From: Tamarix chinensis
Taxonomy: Eukaryota > Streptophyta > Magnoliopsida > Caryophyllales > Tamaricaceae
Assembly (NCBI GenBank): GCA_030549775.1
Contig: CM060175.1
Location: 70,631,245 to 70,695,244, forward strand
DNA length: 64,000 nt
Reading direction: 5' to 3'
The translations under genes were made by a program, and so were the position numbers. Position 1 is the first letter of the stretch. Each line of letters opens with the position of its first letter. Shown here one piece after another: positions 27,001-41,484 of the stretch. The notes under the pieces are model-generated. The model saw nothing but the letters and a program-made list of their open reading frames with translations, was not told the origin of the DNA and did no database searches.

Positions 27001-30000
27001 GAGGTTTTTACTAGTAGTATTTTAATGAGAGCACCAGCGGTGTGGAAATCAAAATATAAATAAAATCATACATATTAAACATATGTGGGATATATATCAA
27101 GTTTAGGGGGAGAAAAATATACTTTTATCCATAGTTTTGTCCCACTAGATTTTCTTAGAAAATATTTTACAAGGCAATATTTTAAAGGTAATTATTAGGG
27201 AAGGTATCACATATTAAAGGATGAGACATGTATGCATATGTGTATATTTTCAATTCTCCTACATCATCATGTATAATTATGAAATATGTAGCAACTATAG
27301 AGAGTCTTACAAATACTTTAAAATGTACATACACTTGAAGTGTTGTAATTTGAAGATAGGCATACCTTATTACATATGTGGATGCTACATCTTCTCCCTA
27401 TTAGTATACCCATTCATCTACCACATTATGCCCTATTAGCATTATTTGTCACCCTTTATTTATTCTATTTATCTATTTTATGTTGTAACCTCCATTATCA
27501 TTATGGAGTCCTATTTACAATATATATAGATATATAAAGAGGATCTACGTAATAAACATGGAGAGTAATAAGAGTGAGAATTATCTGTCTTCTCCTTTAT
27601 CATACCTATAATATTGTTTATTCTCTTAATCTAATATTATATCATGTACTCCTTTGAATAAATGATGAGTGCAACTGGGTGTAGATGAGTCTTTATGTCT
27701 CATGGATAAAATCCTCGATAACTCATACTCACTCTCCTTTCAAATTAATGTATATAGATTTTTAGTGACCAACACGTCTTATGGGGTGGTAATCATTTTT
27801 GCATATGGCCTTTGTGAATATATATGACCTCTTTATTTTGTAATAAAAATAGCTTTACTCATGTATTTGGAATCAACTTTATGAAGGGTCTATCAATTTT
27901 CACATGTTTGGTTTGGTAGGTATCAAAAGTTAGCTTTGTAATCATAAAATAAATTCAACCAATATCTTGTCTTGGAGTGAAACAAACTTTAATTAGTAAT
28001 CTTCACGATATAGAATTTCAACATAAGCACAGGATAATTTTACCACATTTTGTATCTTACTTCTCTAAAGTAACAATATTTCTCTACTCATGAATTTTAA
28101 GTATCTTGATGAACTTTCTATCTATAATATTTATATGCTAGTTATCCTTGGTGTAGTCCTCAATGCTTGTATGATTATTCAATGCATCAAATAATCAAGA
28201 TGATTCTCTCCATGTAGAACTCACTTAGGTAATGCATAAGCTTGCTTATAATGTTTACTAGATATAAGGTCGGCCATCAATCGCCCTATTATTATGATCT
28301 CTCTCTCTCTCTCTCTCTTCTTTTTTTATGATTCATTGGATTGGCACAAATGATGTTTGGGTTTCATCTTCTATTCATTGTTTTTATCTATTGTATAGTC
28401 AATTGGATTCTTGATGATCTTCATAGGGATATATTATTGCATAGTACAGGAGCACCACATCACTTTGTTGATGTGATGCATCAAAATTTGTATAATGGAG
28501 TGAATAATTTTGTATAATAAAGTGAGTAGTTTTGTATATAATTTTAAATTTTTGACTTGATAATTTTTTATATATGTATCACTTATGGTTTTATATAAAC
28601 TTAAAGGTAATTTTGTATAATAATGAGAGTACTTTATGTAATAAAATGAGTATTTTATACAATAAAAGAGTAGTTCACCGTGTGAAACTACTCCCTTTAT
28701 TGTAAGAAACAACCTTTAGATTTATATAAAACTATAAATGACACGTGTAACACATGCCTAAAAAATTATCAAGTCAAAAACTCTAAAACTTATATGAAGG
28801 TACTCACATTATCATACAAAAATACTCAATTCATTACATGAATTTGGGTACACCATATCAAAACTACTCCCTTTATTTTCTCCTTGGGAGATCAATATAT
28901 GTTTTATAGGGGTTTGTCATCTATAATCCTTTTTCTTTTTCAAAAGGATATGTCATAAGCGTAGACAATTACCTCATGCCTTAACTTGAGAGGACCCCAA
29001 ATTGTTTAGTCCAGTAATGCTATATTTGTCCCAAAATATTTAATATCTTTTGTGATGTCTTTAATTCTCTCTATTTAACAATTAAACATATCAACTTGCT
29101 AAATTTCTTTTCATTCTTAAACCATAAACCCTTTTATTTCATTAATAACTCATTTTCCATGTTGATTTTACCTTTGTATTCATTTATATTCATTTATATT
29201 CATTTCAAAATCATATAATAATCATGATTATTTAGTTGAATTCTTCATATTTTATACTTATTAAAGGAATTCCAAAATTATTCAACCATGATTGTGCATT
29301 TTTGTTTATTTTATGTAAGTGTTTCCATCTCATTTTAATCTAATGAATTCTAATATGTTATTTAGTATTAACTTTAATAATGAGATTTCATAATTTTATC
29401 TATTTCCATTGTACTATTTTAATGAAATGATTGTATACATATTCAAATAATATACACTATAGGTACTATAAAACAAATGACTTCATTTATCTTCTTACCT
29501 CAAGCAATATAGTCAGGAACTGACTCTAATGACACATAAAATATCTAGACATGTGTGTGAAAACTAAACCATTCTTCCTATTGGTCTTCAATACCTTAAA
29601 AACTAATAATATACTCTAGGTTTGTGTGCTTTGGGAGAGGTATCTCCATTTTTACTCTCTTTTGGACACTCTAAGGCCGATTTCTTACTCTCCTTATAGC
29701 TATAGATTTGAAACTCGGTGAATATCCTCCTAAAGGGTGTTACATGGGTGATCCTTAATGAAACAGAGGTTCATTTTTTTCTTGATTGGTGGGTGGGTGG
29801 ATGGTCCTTAATAGAGCTTGATCCTTAACGGAAGCAATTTGTTCATTTTTTTAGTTACTTCTTTCGAAACAAACTAAATGATAGCTTTTGACCTTATAGA
29901 AAACAAGGTTAAGGCTTGGATTGGGAAGACATTTTGTTGTTAGATTTTAACTTTTCAAAATTTGTAGCAAATTTCATATTGTTAATAGTATAAAAAAATA

Positions 30001-33000
30001 ATCACAATATTCAACAACCAATAACAATAATATTCTGAGATTGTACCTAGGATGATTTAAATTATATGGTGAGGAAAATGTGATGGTTTATAGTTTAGAG
30101 TTAACTTTAATTGTGGGGTAATATTAAAATATTTTCTCTAATATAAATGTTACAAAATGATGAGTGAACTTATTGTATACTAAATACATAGGAGGAGATG
30201 ACAAGTTTTTTTTTTTAAGTTTTCATAAAGGAAACCTATAAAAATGAATATAAAGTAGACTTAATTATAAGCTAAATGCATCTATTTCTTATTTAATTCA
30301 AGCATATTTTTGTGTACAGATGATATCTCTATAATTTCCCACATTATTAATCCTACTCATAAAAAAATACAAAATAATATTGTAAATATATATAATTGCC
30401 TTCAAATTTTTTCACATAAATTGATATAAGATTATCTAACTGAAACTAAAACATTTTCAATGATTGCTTTTGATGGCCTATATGATGTAGATGGTACTAT
30501 ACACATCATTTTTATGTTTGTCATATGATACAATCTATTATACTATGCATTTGTAAAAAATACTATATAACAAATATAGTTAAAGATACTATATGCTATA
30601 TGTTTTTTTAATTAAATATGTTATATCATATATACTATATGTAATATATAGCATGCTTCTTAAATATACTATATACTATATACTACAAGTTTATCAAAGT
30701 TACTAGGTACTATATGCTATAAGTTTGTTAAATATACTATACAGTGTACATGTTCCTTAAAGATACTACATGTTATACGTTTTTCAAAAATACTACACTT
30801 ATTCCTTAAAAATATTACACACTATTTATTGTTTGTCTTTGTCGAGTTTGTTATATTTTAAAGTTTAAAGTCAAATTATATGAGAATATTATGCATTATT
30901 ATTAGTATTGTATGAATCAGATTTTATTTGTGGAAGATAATTAATGAAAAGAGAAACTAAAATAGAATTTGTTATGGTAAAAAGGGTATAAGGAAAAAGT
31001 TAAATTTGAAAATTGATCAAATTTGTTCAAAAAAATATAGCTAACCTAATAAGGAAAATATTAGTTAAAATGAATATAAGTTGTAATTTACTATATGATG
31101 TGTCATATAGGTGTCATCATGAGATAATTATCAATTAAAGAACACATGTTTGACATTTTTTCCCAGTGCACCAAAAAACATGCTCTTTAATTTATAATAA
31201 AAACAAGAAACATTGGAGAATTCTAGAAATTATGGAAAATTTTCATTAAAATAATATCATTCTCTTAAAAATATGTACTTTTGCATATTATAAACACATG
31301 CATATAATCACATCTATTAATATTCATTTGATACAACAATTAATTAAAAATTAATTTAGTACTCATAAAAAATCATTTTTTATACATTAGTCATTTCCTA
31401 TTTTTTATTTTAAAAATATTTCAAAATTTTAAATTTTAAAATAAAAAAGTGATCAAATTATAGAAAAAAAATTAAAACTAAAAAATTATAAAAATTAAAA
31501 GATTAGAAATTTAAAAAAAAATTAAAAAAAATTTTATAAAGATAAAAAAATGAAAAATTGAAAATTTTAAATTGAATGTGAAAAATCAAAAATGATAAAA
31601 TTATAAATACAAAATTCAACAAAATTAAAAGTTAGAAAGGAAAAATGAAAATATTGAATGATCAAAAATAAAAATTTAAAATTCAAGGTCAAATATTAAA
31701 TCTTATAAATTAAATATTTAATATAAAATAGGACATATTAAATTCTAATTATTAAATATTATGAAAAAATAAAAAATTAAAATTAAAATAAAATTATAAA
31801 AACTAGAAATAGAAATTAAAAAATAAGAAATACTTGAGCATATTTTTTTAGTAGGTTTTAGTTGTAGAACTATAGAAGTAAAAACTAATCCAAATTATAT
31901 GAACATTCTAATTCGTTTCATTTTAAACTTTATAGTCTCAACCTTAAAATATTCAAATGCTAAATATCCAAAAAAAAAAGTGACATGCTTTTGCTATTTT
32001 TTTTTTGGTTTACATTTGTATCTTTTGACTTTTAAAAATTATAAAATTAAAATTAAGAAAATATAAAAAATTAATTACATATTAAATTAGTTTATGATTA
32101 GTTAGTCTATTGAGTAAGTATTAATAGATGCACTCATATGTATATATTTATAATATATAAAATATTGTATTTATATAAAAAATTTATGATTTGACAAAAA
32201 ACTTTATTAATTATTATAATTTGTTTAATTGGCATTTATCTCTTGTCACCATTATCGTAATAAATAAAGGAAAAAGAAGGGAGGAGGAGTAGAGATGTCA
32301 ATTTTTTATGCGGATTCAAGACCCCGTCGGGGATTTTTCGTTCGGGTTTAGGAATTTTTAGAGGAGATTTTTTTAGGGACAGGTTTGGGGTCCCCATCCC
32401 TAAACCCATCCTGAATAATTTATATATATAATTTCTTTATAGGATATAAATTAAAAGTGTAATATAAAAAAAGGCTTGAGGATCGGGGATGGAATTAGGG
32501 ATCGGGTATAAAGCCGGGTTTCGGGAATCGGGTATGATTTTAATATCGGAGAATAAATTGAAGATGAAAAATAGTTTGAAGATCTAGTCGGGTATGGAAA
32601 TTTGATTCCTGCAGAGATCGGATTCGGAAATTTTCTATAAAAATAAATTAGATATCGAATGGAATTTAAAAAATACTTTTCTTTGAAGATGAGAATAGGG
32701 TTTCGGTTGCTGACCCATCCCTTTGTCATGTCTAATGGGGAGGAGGTATTCAAATATGAATACTTTGGTACATTTTGTCGTGTTGAAGTTGTATTCTTAT
32801 ACCATCTTTTCAAGGGATGGTTCTAGTCGCACGTCATGGTAACATTATCAATTGAAACGTTGTCATCTTCTTCACCAAAAGGCGTAATTCCCCACGCCCT
32901 CAGGGGCCCCCGCCAGCCGGCCCGACAGCCATCACGAGGGAGGTAAATCACGGTGACCCAGCGCCAGGTCGTGGCAGGTCCGGAAGCCAGAGCGCCCACA

Positions 33001-34869
33001 AGGAGCTACCCCCACAAACGGAGGGTTGAAACTCCCACACTGCAACTTGTCCTCCGACGGGATCGAACCCGGTACCATCTTCACCACATACCACGCCTGA
33101 AACCACTAGGCTATGCCCGTGCGGGCGAAACGTTGTCATTATTATATAGCACTATGAGGTGGTTATGAGGTGGTCCGGCGAAAGAAGCAATGCATAATTG
33201 ATGAAGACGGTGCATTATGCATCAACAATTAATTATGTAATCAGTCAAACTATATTAGCTTTATTTAAATCTAGGAGACTTGAACTTTTATTCTTGATAA
33301 GATCGCAATAATAATAATCGAATCACGTAGCCTCAGAAATTGGGTCACAAGCTGACAGAGATAATATGGTCGAGAGTGGCAAGGAATAGTATTATTAGCA
33401 GACCTTCGTTTAAAATTTTAAATCTTAAACTTCCGCTTATTCCTTGAAAAGAGAAGGAACAAAAGGGAAGGACTTTATTGTGTTGGGTTATGTTTAATAG
33501 AATTAGATGAAAAACAACGTGGATATAAAATAATAATAGTAATAATAATAAATAAATAAAGATTAATAGCTATTGGGCGGGCTATCTAGGCAAAATTTTG
33601 AAAAAGGCGTAGAAGAAATTTCGTACAATTTATTTTCTCTTTCTTCCAAAAGGCGATAACCTTCGCCCCCAGAGCCTCCGTCAGCCGGCCCGATAGCACC
33701 GGAAGAAGTAAACTACGGTGGCCCAATAGCTGAGCACATGACGGTCCGGAGTCCAAGGTGTTCACAAGGAGTCACCCCCACAAATGGAGGGTTGAAACTT
33801 CCACACTGCAGCTTGTCCCCTGAAAGAATCGAATCGTGGATCACTTGCTTCCAACAACCATGCCCCAACCAATTGGGATACGTCCGCACGGGCGTACAAT
33901 TTATTTTCTCGATATTGAACTTTACAAGAATATATCATAGCCTAGCCTAGATAGCTTAATATAAATTCTACTATGAGTGTTGTTACTGCTAAAGTCATAA
34001 ATTGGTGGTTGAGACTAGGATCCGAGGTAAAAGATCTTTTGTGTTTGGTTCTTCTCTCTCTTCGTATTTTTATACCTTAACGGTGGATTATTTTCACCCT
34101 CGCGGACTCCCGGTGCCGGCCGTGCTACCGCACACGACCTGACCTTCATTTTTAATTTTTTAGAGACCTCAAAATTTTGACTATCCGATAATACCGATAA
34201 ATAAAAATAAAGAGACGTTCACAATTAATCATGGCCCTCCACACTTATTTTTTTTATCATTATTTTTTTTTTTTATAATGAGTCCGGCAGATCGACCAAG
34301 ATTTATCAGTGGTCCTGTGCAGGTATTAAATTGTCCGTAGTACCATACACCCCCTTTAAAAAAATTTTAAAACAAAAATAAATTAGTGTCCTAAGTTATA
34401 TGATATAGTTTGGTCGGGCATTTGGATTTCTAACGTGGATTTTATAATCAGAAAATTTCAAAATTATTATGAATTCAGTAAGTCTATTTTTCTAAATAAA
34501 ATCAATATAGCTAATAGCGACAATAATTATTTTTATAAATTATTATTATTTAAATAAATTAATTTTCCTTCAGTAATATTTCGTTTCTCTTAAAACAATT
34601 GAAAAAAAAATTATTCAATAAAACTTCAAAATGAATTATTTTAAATTATGTTATAACAAAATTTAAAAAATTATACCAAAATATTTCTCATTTTTCCTCC
34701 TATAAATAGACACCCCTATTAATATAATTGTGTCTCATTATTTGTATGTAAAATACATTTATATATTCTATAAGCTAAGTTAATATTCATTATACATTGT
34801 TCATCACCTATTTAGTATATGATCAATACAAGTTTGTTGTATTTTCAACAATTAATTAATTAGTATATG

Positions 34870-34910
<41 letters not shown>

Positions 34911-35874
34911 CAACGCATAAGTGTTGCATATTTAATAATTCTTAAGTATATGTTCGATATATACTTGTTGCATGTTTAATGACTATTATTGTAACACCCT
35001 AGCCTTACTAGGGACATGGTTAGTTACTTTTGAGTGCTTTTAATATTAATGACCAGTCTTATATATCAATACGAGTCATTTTAAATATAATTTTATTAAC
35101 TCGCATGCATACCAAAAAAAATTTCAAAGAGATCATCTATACTTAATTTGCTCCAAGTAAACATACTTAACTTTGGAGTTATTTAATGGTAAGTTTTCCA
35201 TAAAGAATATATATATATTGTTGATATGGGTAATTTTATTAATCCTTTTAAGCCTCCACTATTCACCATTAATTTGGAGTATCATAACCCATTTTATAAA
35301 ATGTTATTATTATTATTATTATTATGAAAAATTATTTCTAATCAAATATTTTTATATCTCTATAACTCTTTGTATGTTTTAATCATTTTACGGTTTCGAG
35401 TCTTGTAATACTTTTATGTCACTTTTTGCTAAAATGTTTCTTCCAAAACTTTCTAATTTTATCATATTTTAATTCCTTATATTTTTAAGTGTCTCATAGG
35501 TCATTTCAAAATTTTAAATGGATATTTATGAAAGAAATACTATTCTTAGTCATTTCTTAATTTTTATTGCATTTTAGCCCACAAAAATTTACGAAACTTA
35601 AGTAATACTGTTATTTTGGCATATGTAAGCTAAATATGAATTAAAAAATGGATTATAACTATTTTTAGAATTTTTTGAAAAATCCTGTCAATTTTAGGCA
35701 CAATCAACCTCCAAAATTCAATTTTCTTTAAACGAAACCTAGCCTAACTATCTAAATTTGATTTCTATATTCCTAAAATATCTAGAATAAAGGTTGAAAT
35801 TTATTTATTTTGACCATGAAGCTTTCATTCTCGACCTAGTCTGATCTATTATTATAATTATTATTATTATTATT

Positions 35875-35909
<35 letters not shown>

Positions 35910-38586
35910 TAAAATTTTATTTATTTAAGTTGATTTTTATTTTTTTTATTCTTGACTTTTAGCTCTTCATTATTTTTATAAACAATTAAGTGTTAAAAAA
36001 ATTGAAGGAAAATCCCTCTATGATATTCCTTAATTTTAAAAATCATTCTAAGGAAGGGTAATTCATTGTGGCCTTAAATATTTCTTTTATTTGTTTTATT
36101 TTGTATTTTTTTTGAAGTGTTATTGATGGTTTTTGTTTATTTTTGGTGTAAGGTTTTCAAGTGGTTGGAAAGTACTAATCTTAGGCTGATTTTTGCTAAA
36201 TCGTGGAGATAAGGACTTGGTAAAATAAAGTATACTACGAGTAGATAGGTTTCAATGTGTTAGAGTACTTAAATGTATTGTTGTTGATGATGATGATGAC
36301 ATTTTTGTTGTATTTTGGACAATTTAGCCTCTAGGAAGAATTATGCGTTTTGGTCGATGTTATTAATTTTTTATGACTCCAATGGATTTTTTTTAGGATT
36401 TTTTAGATGCAATTTTATATATTTTAAATCATCCATTGCATTTGTAATTGACGGTAGTGTCTATTTACCAAGCATACCTACTCATTATTTTGTTTAGATG
36501 AAAAACGAATCCAGAAGTAGGTTATAATACAACTAATAAAATTGCACAGCTTCAATCAAAATAAAAAATATAAATTTTCTACGTGCAGCCGAAACGAAAC
36601 ACTACTCATCAAGATTCAATAATAAAGGCATATGAATATATATATATAAGAATATATAAATAATTTTTGAAATAATTATATTTGATGAATAACTTCAAAT
36701 AAATTATCAGTAGAATATCGATGGAATAGTGTATAGGAACTAATCCTCTAACGAAAGAGTGATTATTATTACCTCAATTACCGTAGGACGACTTTGGGCG
36801 GCGTCGGAGACATTGGCCTGGGCTTCACTCACAAGCTTTTTGAAATCGATGAACTTCTCCTGCACGAAAGTGGTAATCTATCAGCGCGTTTCATTGACAT
36901 TGCACAAGCGCTGAAGGCAGCTATTCGATCTCTGCTGCAGAATAATAATCATTCTCGAAGAATTGCCAGAAACAGCGGCACAGAAAATATTTTTTAAAAT
37001 TAACTTTTAAAATAAGTAGTTATTATAGATAAATAATTTTAAATAAACTTTAAAAAATTCACTTTTCTATTTTTTTTCTCTGGATTCCCCCGCCTTCGGT
37101 CCCCCTTACCCTCTCTCCCTTCTACTAATTGACTTCTTCTATTCAATTCACCTTTTTCTTCTTTGACCAATTGATTTTCCCCCTTCCGTTCTCAATTCCG
37201 CTTCTAGCCTCCTATTTCTCCTGTTCTCCCCCAGCCCCAGGTCCCCCAACCCCCTTTTTTTTCTTTTCTTTTTCTTTTTTTTTCTCTCTAATTCATTGAT
37301 GAAATTGAATTTCTTGGTGTGAATTGTTGAAATTTTCGATCAGAGCTTCAGACCACATTGATCAAATAATAATAAAATCAATCACGGATTGTAGCCATGA
37401 TTTATTTATTTATTATAAATTATTACTTTACATTAATGACTCATGTCTCATAAAAATAATTATTATATATTAGTGTTTGTTTAGTATGGGGTAATATGGG
37501 TGGAAAAATTACCCCCATACTCCTATATTTTATATATTTTATATAATATATTTAAAATTAAATATTTTTATTCTAATAAATACTTATTTTAAATCTTAAT
37601 TTAATCTAAAATAAGTATTTCATTAAAATATATTTATTATTATTAAATACTTAATATAAAAAATGTAAAATAGAAGAGAAATTTGTCCACCTCTATTAAT
37701 CTATACTCCATACTTATATATCGATTTTTGTGGTGCTCAAAGATCTTGCCTACGTAGACCCCATGTGCAGGCGAAGCATCTTGTCGTCGCAAGATACAAT
37801 GCACAGGCCGATACGCCAGTTCCAAAGTCTTAATTTGCTACCTCCGTCCCCTCCACGATTTCCACTTAGCTACCATAGTATCTAACCTAACTCTATTTTA
37901 TTTAAAGTACTATGAATTTTTTTATATCATTTGTTTTATATGAGTATAATTTTATAAATATTTTTCATTTTATATTACTAAATTGATTGTTTTTTTTTAA
38001 CATCACATATATGCCAAAACATGAATTAGAAAATTTCTGAATATTTCTAATACTTTTTCAATTTTATTTTTCGAATTTTCTATAATTTTTCCAAAATAAT
38101 AAAAAAAAAAGCAACATTTTGTATTGAATCACTTGGAGAATTGTAAATATTCTTTGGTAGGAAAAAGTGTTATGGAACAAATATATTACATCAACATCGA
38201 TAGTTTTATGAAAAAGTGTTGTGTCGCTCTCCATCGACGGCGATGCTGCTACAATCTTCATGCCCGCCTTCCTCTTCAACTTTCTTCTCGGTAGAAATGA
38301 CAATGGAGAGGATCAGGGATGGAGACCCCATCCCCATCCCCAAATCCAATAGGAAAAATAGTCTCCCAAGCCTGAGCTGATCTCCGATTTTTTTTTATTG
38401 GAGATTCCTCGACCCGATTTCCGTAGAGATCAAATCTCTATACCCAACTCTATCTACGATCTAATTCTCATCCCCGATTAATTCCCCGACCTTAAAATCC
38501 GATCCGATCTCCGAAACCCGACTTTATCCCCAATCCCCGATCCTTAAGCCTTTTTTTATATTATACTTTTAATTCTTATTCTATAA

Positions 38587-38634
<48 letters not shown>

Positions 38635-41417
38635 ATTATTTAGGGTGGGTTCGGGGATGGGGACCCCAAACTCGTCCCCGAAAAAATTCCCGTTAAGAAT
38701 CCCCGAACCCGATCAACGGATTCTCTCCCTAAACCTGAACCCAAACAGGAAACCCCGATGGGGTCCCGAACCTACAGAGAAAATTGTCATCCCTAATTTT
38801 GGGACATCTTCTACGGGTTTCCATCTCTGAATAGGAGGAGACTGCCCATTGATTTTCTCTAATATTTCTCCACTGGTTGTCGTTGCTCGGAGTCGGCTGT
38901 TGTACGCAAGCAACAAACTTTGTCATCCCACCTTTGGCTTGTGGCACACCACACATGGCACAGACGAGTCAATTTATCGGGTAAGATTTTTATTATTATT
39001 CTTGATTAGTTAATGTATTAGTGATATATTGTGAGTAGTTGATTTATCTATATCTACTTATTTTATTAATTGTTTAGATTTTCTAGTTTATAGAAATCAA
39101 AATACAAAAACCATAATTCCCTGATTAATTTAATAAACCCTAATCTACTAATTAGTTTGTTAATGTATCAAATTGTTTAATTTTGTAGTCAGCATAATCA
39201 TTAGTTTTTTTTATAAAATTATATTATCAATTTAGTTATAGTAAATTGCTTATTCAATTGAATCAATTCATTAAATTATTTAATTTTTTAATTTAGGATG
39301 CAACGAAACTTTAAGTCAACCTAAATACAACTACGATGAATTTAATTCTTTTAGGCTCTGTTTGATTTGAGAAAAATAAGAAGGAAAGGAAAATGATAAG
39401 GAAATAAAGTTAGAGAAAATAATTTTTTTTCCTTATTTGGTTGTTGAAAATTTTTTGTGGAAAACATTTTAGTAAGGGCAACAAAAACGTGAATACTAGT
39501 TACTAAGTTGTGCTAGTTACATACATTTGCTTATCATTATTTGTTAGTATTTTGATATTAGTAAATCTCTTAGTTCAAGTAGAGAGATAATAAAATAAAT
39601 TAAAAAATAACTTTAATCGCAGAATAAATAAAAAAAAGTCGTGATGTAGTCAAATGTGGAACTTAGAGATGTGAAGGTTGATGAAGTAAAGTTGGATAGA
39701 AAACAAAACTTTTCCTAAGCTTTCTTTTATTTTCCTTATACTTTTGTTAGGAAAACTATCTAATACAACTTTCACACCCTTTTTTCCTTCTTATTTTCTT
39801 TCTTTCTAACTATTTCAATAACCAGACACCTAAAAATCAAATTTCTTCTCATTTTCTTTCTTTTCTACGGTATTTTCCATGAATAAAACAAAGCCATAAT
39901 CAAATTGTGTTACCAATTTTGAAATTTTTTATCATTAAAGTGCAATATATTAATATCAATTAAAAGTATTATTTTATTATGGAATACCATAAAATTTTAA
40001 TCTTGACTCCACCCTGCCTGTATATACTCTTAGATCATTTATATACAAGGATGTGATTGATGATTTATTTATTGTGATGTTGATTTTTCATGACTATTTG
40101 TGAGACCCACATTAGGTGGTTCCCTTTTAATTAAACTTAATTACTTCCTTCTTGTATTAAGATTGTTATTTAGACATTGTTTTGTTTGTAAAAATTAGTA
40201 TCATAGGAAGGAATACAATTAATCTTTACTTTTTATCTCTATCCTTTCACCCCTTATTTTTCCAATAATACAATAACTTTACTTGATTCTTTTTCTACGT
40301 GAAAAAATAGAAAGTTAAATGGCAAAATTAGAAATATAAGTCTAATTTAATAATCTTCCCAATAAGTGTGAAAGTGTGTGTTAAAAGTAGAAAATTTTCA
40401 ACTAAGAAAGGCGCGTGTGTGCGTGTAGTTTTCCCATATTACTATTCAAATCATATGTGTGTTAGAGCATCTACGGTGGAAAGAAAAAAAAAAGTCTCCC
40501 AATCTCAAATTTGAGGAAAGGATTGAAAGTTAAGAAAATATACCTCAAATTTAAGGTTTCCTAAAAATTTTGAAGTGTCAAAGTAAGTGTAGAAATCGAG
40601 ATACATTCAATACACATTTTAGATTAATTTTTATTATTAGAACATATATGCGGTATTTATTTATTTAAAAAACAGTTGTTATTAATTAAAATATTTATAA
40701 AATTATATTTAATAAAATTTGATTATATAAGATTATTAATTGATGTTTATAGATTAATATAAATTAAAAGTTAAATATTATAAAGTATAAATGATTGGTG
40801 ATATAATTGATAAAAATAATTGGATGGTATGAATTTAAGATATTAGAATGTAGAGTTAAAAATTAAATTTAAAATAATTTGATAAAAGTACAAGAAATAA
40901 AATAATAAATAAATTATTAAATAGTACAGTGTACCTACAATTGGAGGAACGGACGTAAATGCTCTTCGTACTATTATTGAATCGTACATAAGGTTGTGCG
41001 AGATTCCACTATTCAATTCATATGTATGCACTAAAATCACATGCTATCTCAGTTGACGTCAGATATTTTAAAATTATAAACATCATTTAATGATGTATAT
41101 TTAATAAGAATATTATTGACAATCTACCTACTTTTTTTAATAAACATAAAAAGGTTTAAAATAATATTTATTTAAAAGGGAGGTGATACTAAATATCTAG
41201 GTACTAATAATAAATTATATAGAACTCTTACAAATTAAGGTGTAAATATGGTAGCACTAAGTATATAGTTAATGCTAATGAAATTTTATACTCGTTCTAA
41301 TATTAATTAAGAGCTAAGACTTTTGCACACATATTATAAAAGTATATAAAATGCTAAATATATCTTTATATAATAAATAATGTTCATAATGAAAAACTTT
41401 TAATAAGTATCGATAGC

Positions 41418-41484
<67 letters not shown>

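Larger units (their letters stand above)
27691..32289. other. CslG-A intron 2 middle part, mostly unassigned AT-rich sequence
   Basis: Apart from the CT repeat, fold-back element and tandem repeat listed separately, no gene or domain is recognisable. The stretch 31360..32200 is almost pure A/T low-complexity sequence. Confidence 0.5.

Noticed and set aside
32451..32813. 120-codon minus-strand frame
   Set aside because: It lies across a hAT-like element full of repeated words; composition explains it, and the homologous element at 38292..38795 has no matching frame.
32953..33168. 71-codon frame, and a tRNA gene suggested by A and B boxes
   Set aside because: The boxes belong to the SINE bounded by a 13-bp target duplication, and no complete tRNA cloverleaf is evident.
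36794..36997. 67-codon plus-strand frame with protein-like text
   Set aside because: It overlaps CslG-A exon 2 in antisense and is not preserved in copy B.
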